Shown here: positions 63,119 through 64,000 of the stretch, in pieces
Layout: every line of letters begins with the position of its first letter
Numbering within the stretch: the stretch's first letter is position 1
DNA from: Natronospirillum operosum
GTDB lineage: Bacteria > Pseudomonadota > Gammaproteobacteria > Pseudomonadales > Natronospirillaceae
Reading direction: 5' to 3'
DNA length: 64,000 nt
Assembly: GCF_004768465.1 (NCBI RefSeq)
Contig: NZ_SRMF01000004.1
Coordinates: 186,001 to 250,000, forward strand
Translations under genes and position numbers: made by a program
Notes under the pieces: model-generated
What the model was told of the DNA's origin: nothing
The model's input: the letters and a program-made list of their open reading frames with translations, nothing else
Database searches by the model: none

Positions 63119-64000
63119 ATGCTCCGACTTGCCTACAGCTTTCTTCTTACCCTCATGTTACCCCTGCTGTTCATGCGCCTCTGGCGTCGCAGTGCCGACA
63201 ATCCGGATTATCGGCGCCGCTGGCGCGAACGTCTGGGGCGGCCCGCAGTATCACCGGTGCGCAGCCAGCCGCTGATCTGGGTGCATGCGGTCTCTGTGGG
63301 TGAGTCCATGGCGGCCCGCTCGCTGATCAACCAGTGGCGCGAGACCATGCCGGATGTGCAGTTTCTCGTCACCACCACCACGCCGACCGGCTCCGAGCTG
63401 GTGCGCAGCTGGGAGCCGCATGTACTGCACCAGTACATGCCGTTCGATCTGACCAGCATGTATCGCTCTCTGTTTCTGCACTATCGACCCGGCCTGATCG
63501 TGCTGATGGAAACCGAGGTGTGGCCCAACCTGATTGCCCTGGCCAACCGCACCGAAACGCCCATTGCGCTGGTCAATGCACGCATGTCGATGCGCTCGGC
63601 CTGGGGCTATGAACGTTTCCGCTGGCTCAGCCGACCCGCCTTTGCCGGCCTGTCGCGCGTGCTGGCGCAGACGGAAACCGATGCCGATCGCCTGCGCAAG
63701 CTGGGTGCCAGACCAGAGCGCGTGGCGGTGACCGGGTCCATCAAATACGATATCCGCCTGACCGCCGAAGAAGAAACCGCCCTGTCTGGACTCAAGGAGC
63801 GGCTGGGCGACCGACCGGTGATTGTCGCCGGCAGCCTGCACCCGGGTGAAGAGGACGTGGTGATCAACGCCTATCGGTCCCTGCTGATGGTCTACCCGCG
63901 TCTGGTGCTGGTGGTGGCGCCACGCCATCAGGAACGCTTCGAGCCCATGGGCAAGAAACTCGAAGGGCTGAACCTCAAGTATGCGCGGCGCAGCCTGGAC
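63119..64000 (+). CDS. waaA: 3-deoxy-D-manno-octulosonic acid (Kdo) transferase WaaA, cut by window end
   Basis: An inner-membrane enzyme that adds Kdo to lipid IVA. Only the first 294 residues are in the window; the frame is open at base 64000. The N-terminal membrane anchor (residues 4-20) is followed by WRERLG, IWVHAVSVGE, VTTTTPTG, MPFDL and METEVWPNLI, and the start of the C-terminal domain (VAGSLHPGEED). It lies downstream of the lipid A acyltransferase in a lipopolysaccharide-related block. Confidence 0.94.
   Translation, partial: MLRLAYSFLLTLMLPLLFMRLWRRSADNPDYRRRWRERLGRPAVSPVRSQPLIWVHAVSVGESMAARSLINQWRETMPDVQFLVTTTTPTGSELVRSWEPHVLHQYMPFDLTSMYRSLFLHYRPGLIVLMETEVWPNLIALANRTETPIALVNARMSMRSAWGYERFRWLSRPAFAGLSRVLAQTETDADRLRKLGARPERVAVTGSIKYDIRLTAEEETALSGLKERLGDRPVIVAGSLHPGEEDVVINAYRSLLMVYPRLVLVVAPRHQERFEPMGKKLEGLNLKYARRSLD

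Overview
The window reads as chromosomal DNA of a gammaproteobacterium, probably a marine or halophilic Oceanospirillales/Pseudomonadales-type organism. The evidence is the glnE, lipid A acyltransferase, waaA block, the ubiT/ubiU/ubiV anaerobic quinone genes, hemN, moeA, FNR/Anr-like boxes and generally GC-rich coding sequence. The genus cannot be fixed from the sequence alone. I saw no rRNA gene, tRNA gene or CRISPR array.

Layout. (1) 1-5.7 kb: a plus-strand operon with stop/start overlaps encoding a GH31 glycosidase (cut by the window start), a UxuB-like oxidoreductase, UxaC, KdgK and a HAD phosphatase, consistent with catabolism of uronate-containing oligosaccharides. (2) 5.7-17.6 kb: mostly minus-strand accessory genes: DUF1801, a GyrI-like protein, an AraC regulator broken by one in-frame TAG, a YefM-YoeB toxin-antitoxin pair with TGTACA boxes, a VOC protein, two nearly identical PhyH-family genes about 6.2 kb apart, a Fic protein with inverted repeats over its start, an AAA ATPase, GNAT, a lipoprotein and a MepA-like peptidase. 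The formaldehyde-detoxification pair frmA-frmB is embedded here. (3) 17.6-27.7 kb: a defence-like island: a UvrD-type helicase with a nuclease-like insert, a NucS-like nuclease, a membrane protein, then the tightly coupled operon MBL-fold protein / E2-E1-JAB fusion / patatin, with a MITE-like element just upstream.

(4) 27.7-36.7 kb: a LuxR regulator with its methyltransferase, a TetR-controlled DrrAB-like ABC exporter, RecQ, and a MoaD/ThiS-like protein paired with a beta-propeller protein. (5) 36.8-42.7 kb: a LacI-controlled sugar ABC importer (no ATPase gene) with a GH32 fructosidase. (6) 42.7-49.9 kb: an orphan HepT, DUF1801, Tag glycosylase, YciI, a TetR with two operators, a second Fic protein under an array of TGATCAACAAA repeats, an AraC regulator with NmrA/DUF4345 genes, and a DUF6463-TetR pair behind a perfect palindrome. 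(7) 49.8-58.6 kb: an anaerobic cluster: DUF6455, an IpdC-like decarboxylase, UbiT, UbiU, UbiV, a small four-Cys protein, MoeA and HemN. Three FNR/Anr-like boxes lie about 58-66 bases before the DUF6455, ubiU and hemN starts. (8) 58.7-64 kb: housekeeping glnE, an LpxL-type acyltransferase, GNAT and waaA (cut by the window end).

The strongest candidate for an unusual system is the 22.5-27.0 kb operon. It resembles type II CBASS ancillary proteins (Cap2-like E2-E1 plus Cap3-like JAB) fused into one polypeptide and joined to a patatin effector, but with an MBL-fold gene where a CD-NTase would be expected. The two Fic genes, each with its own private inverted-repeat array, are the next most interesting.
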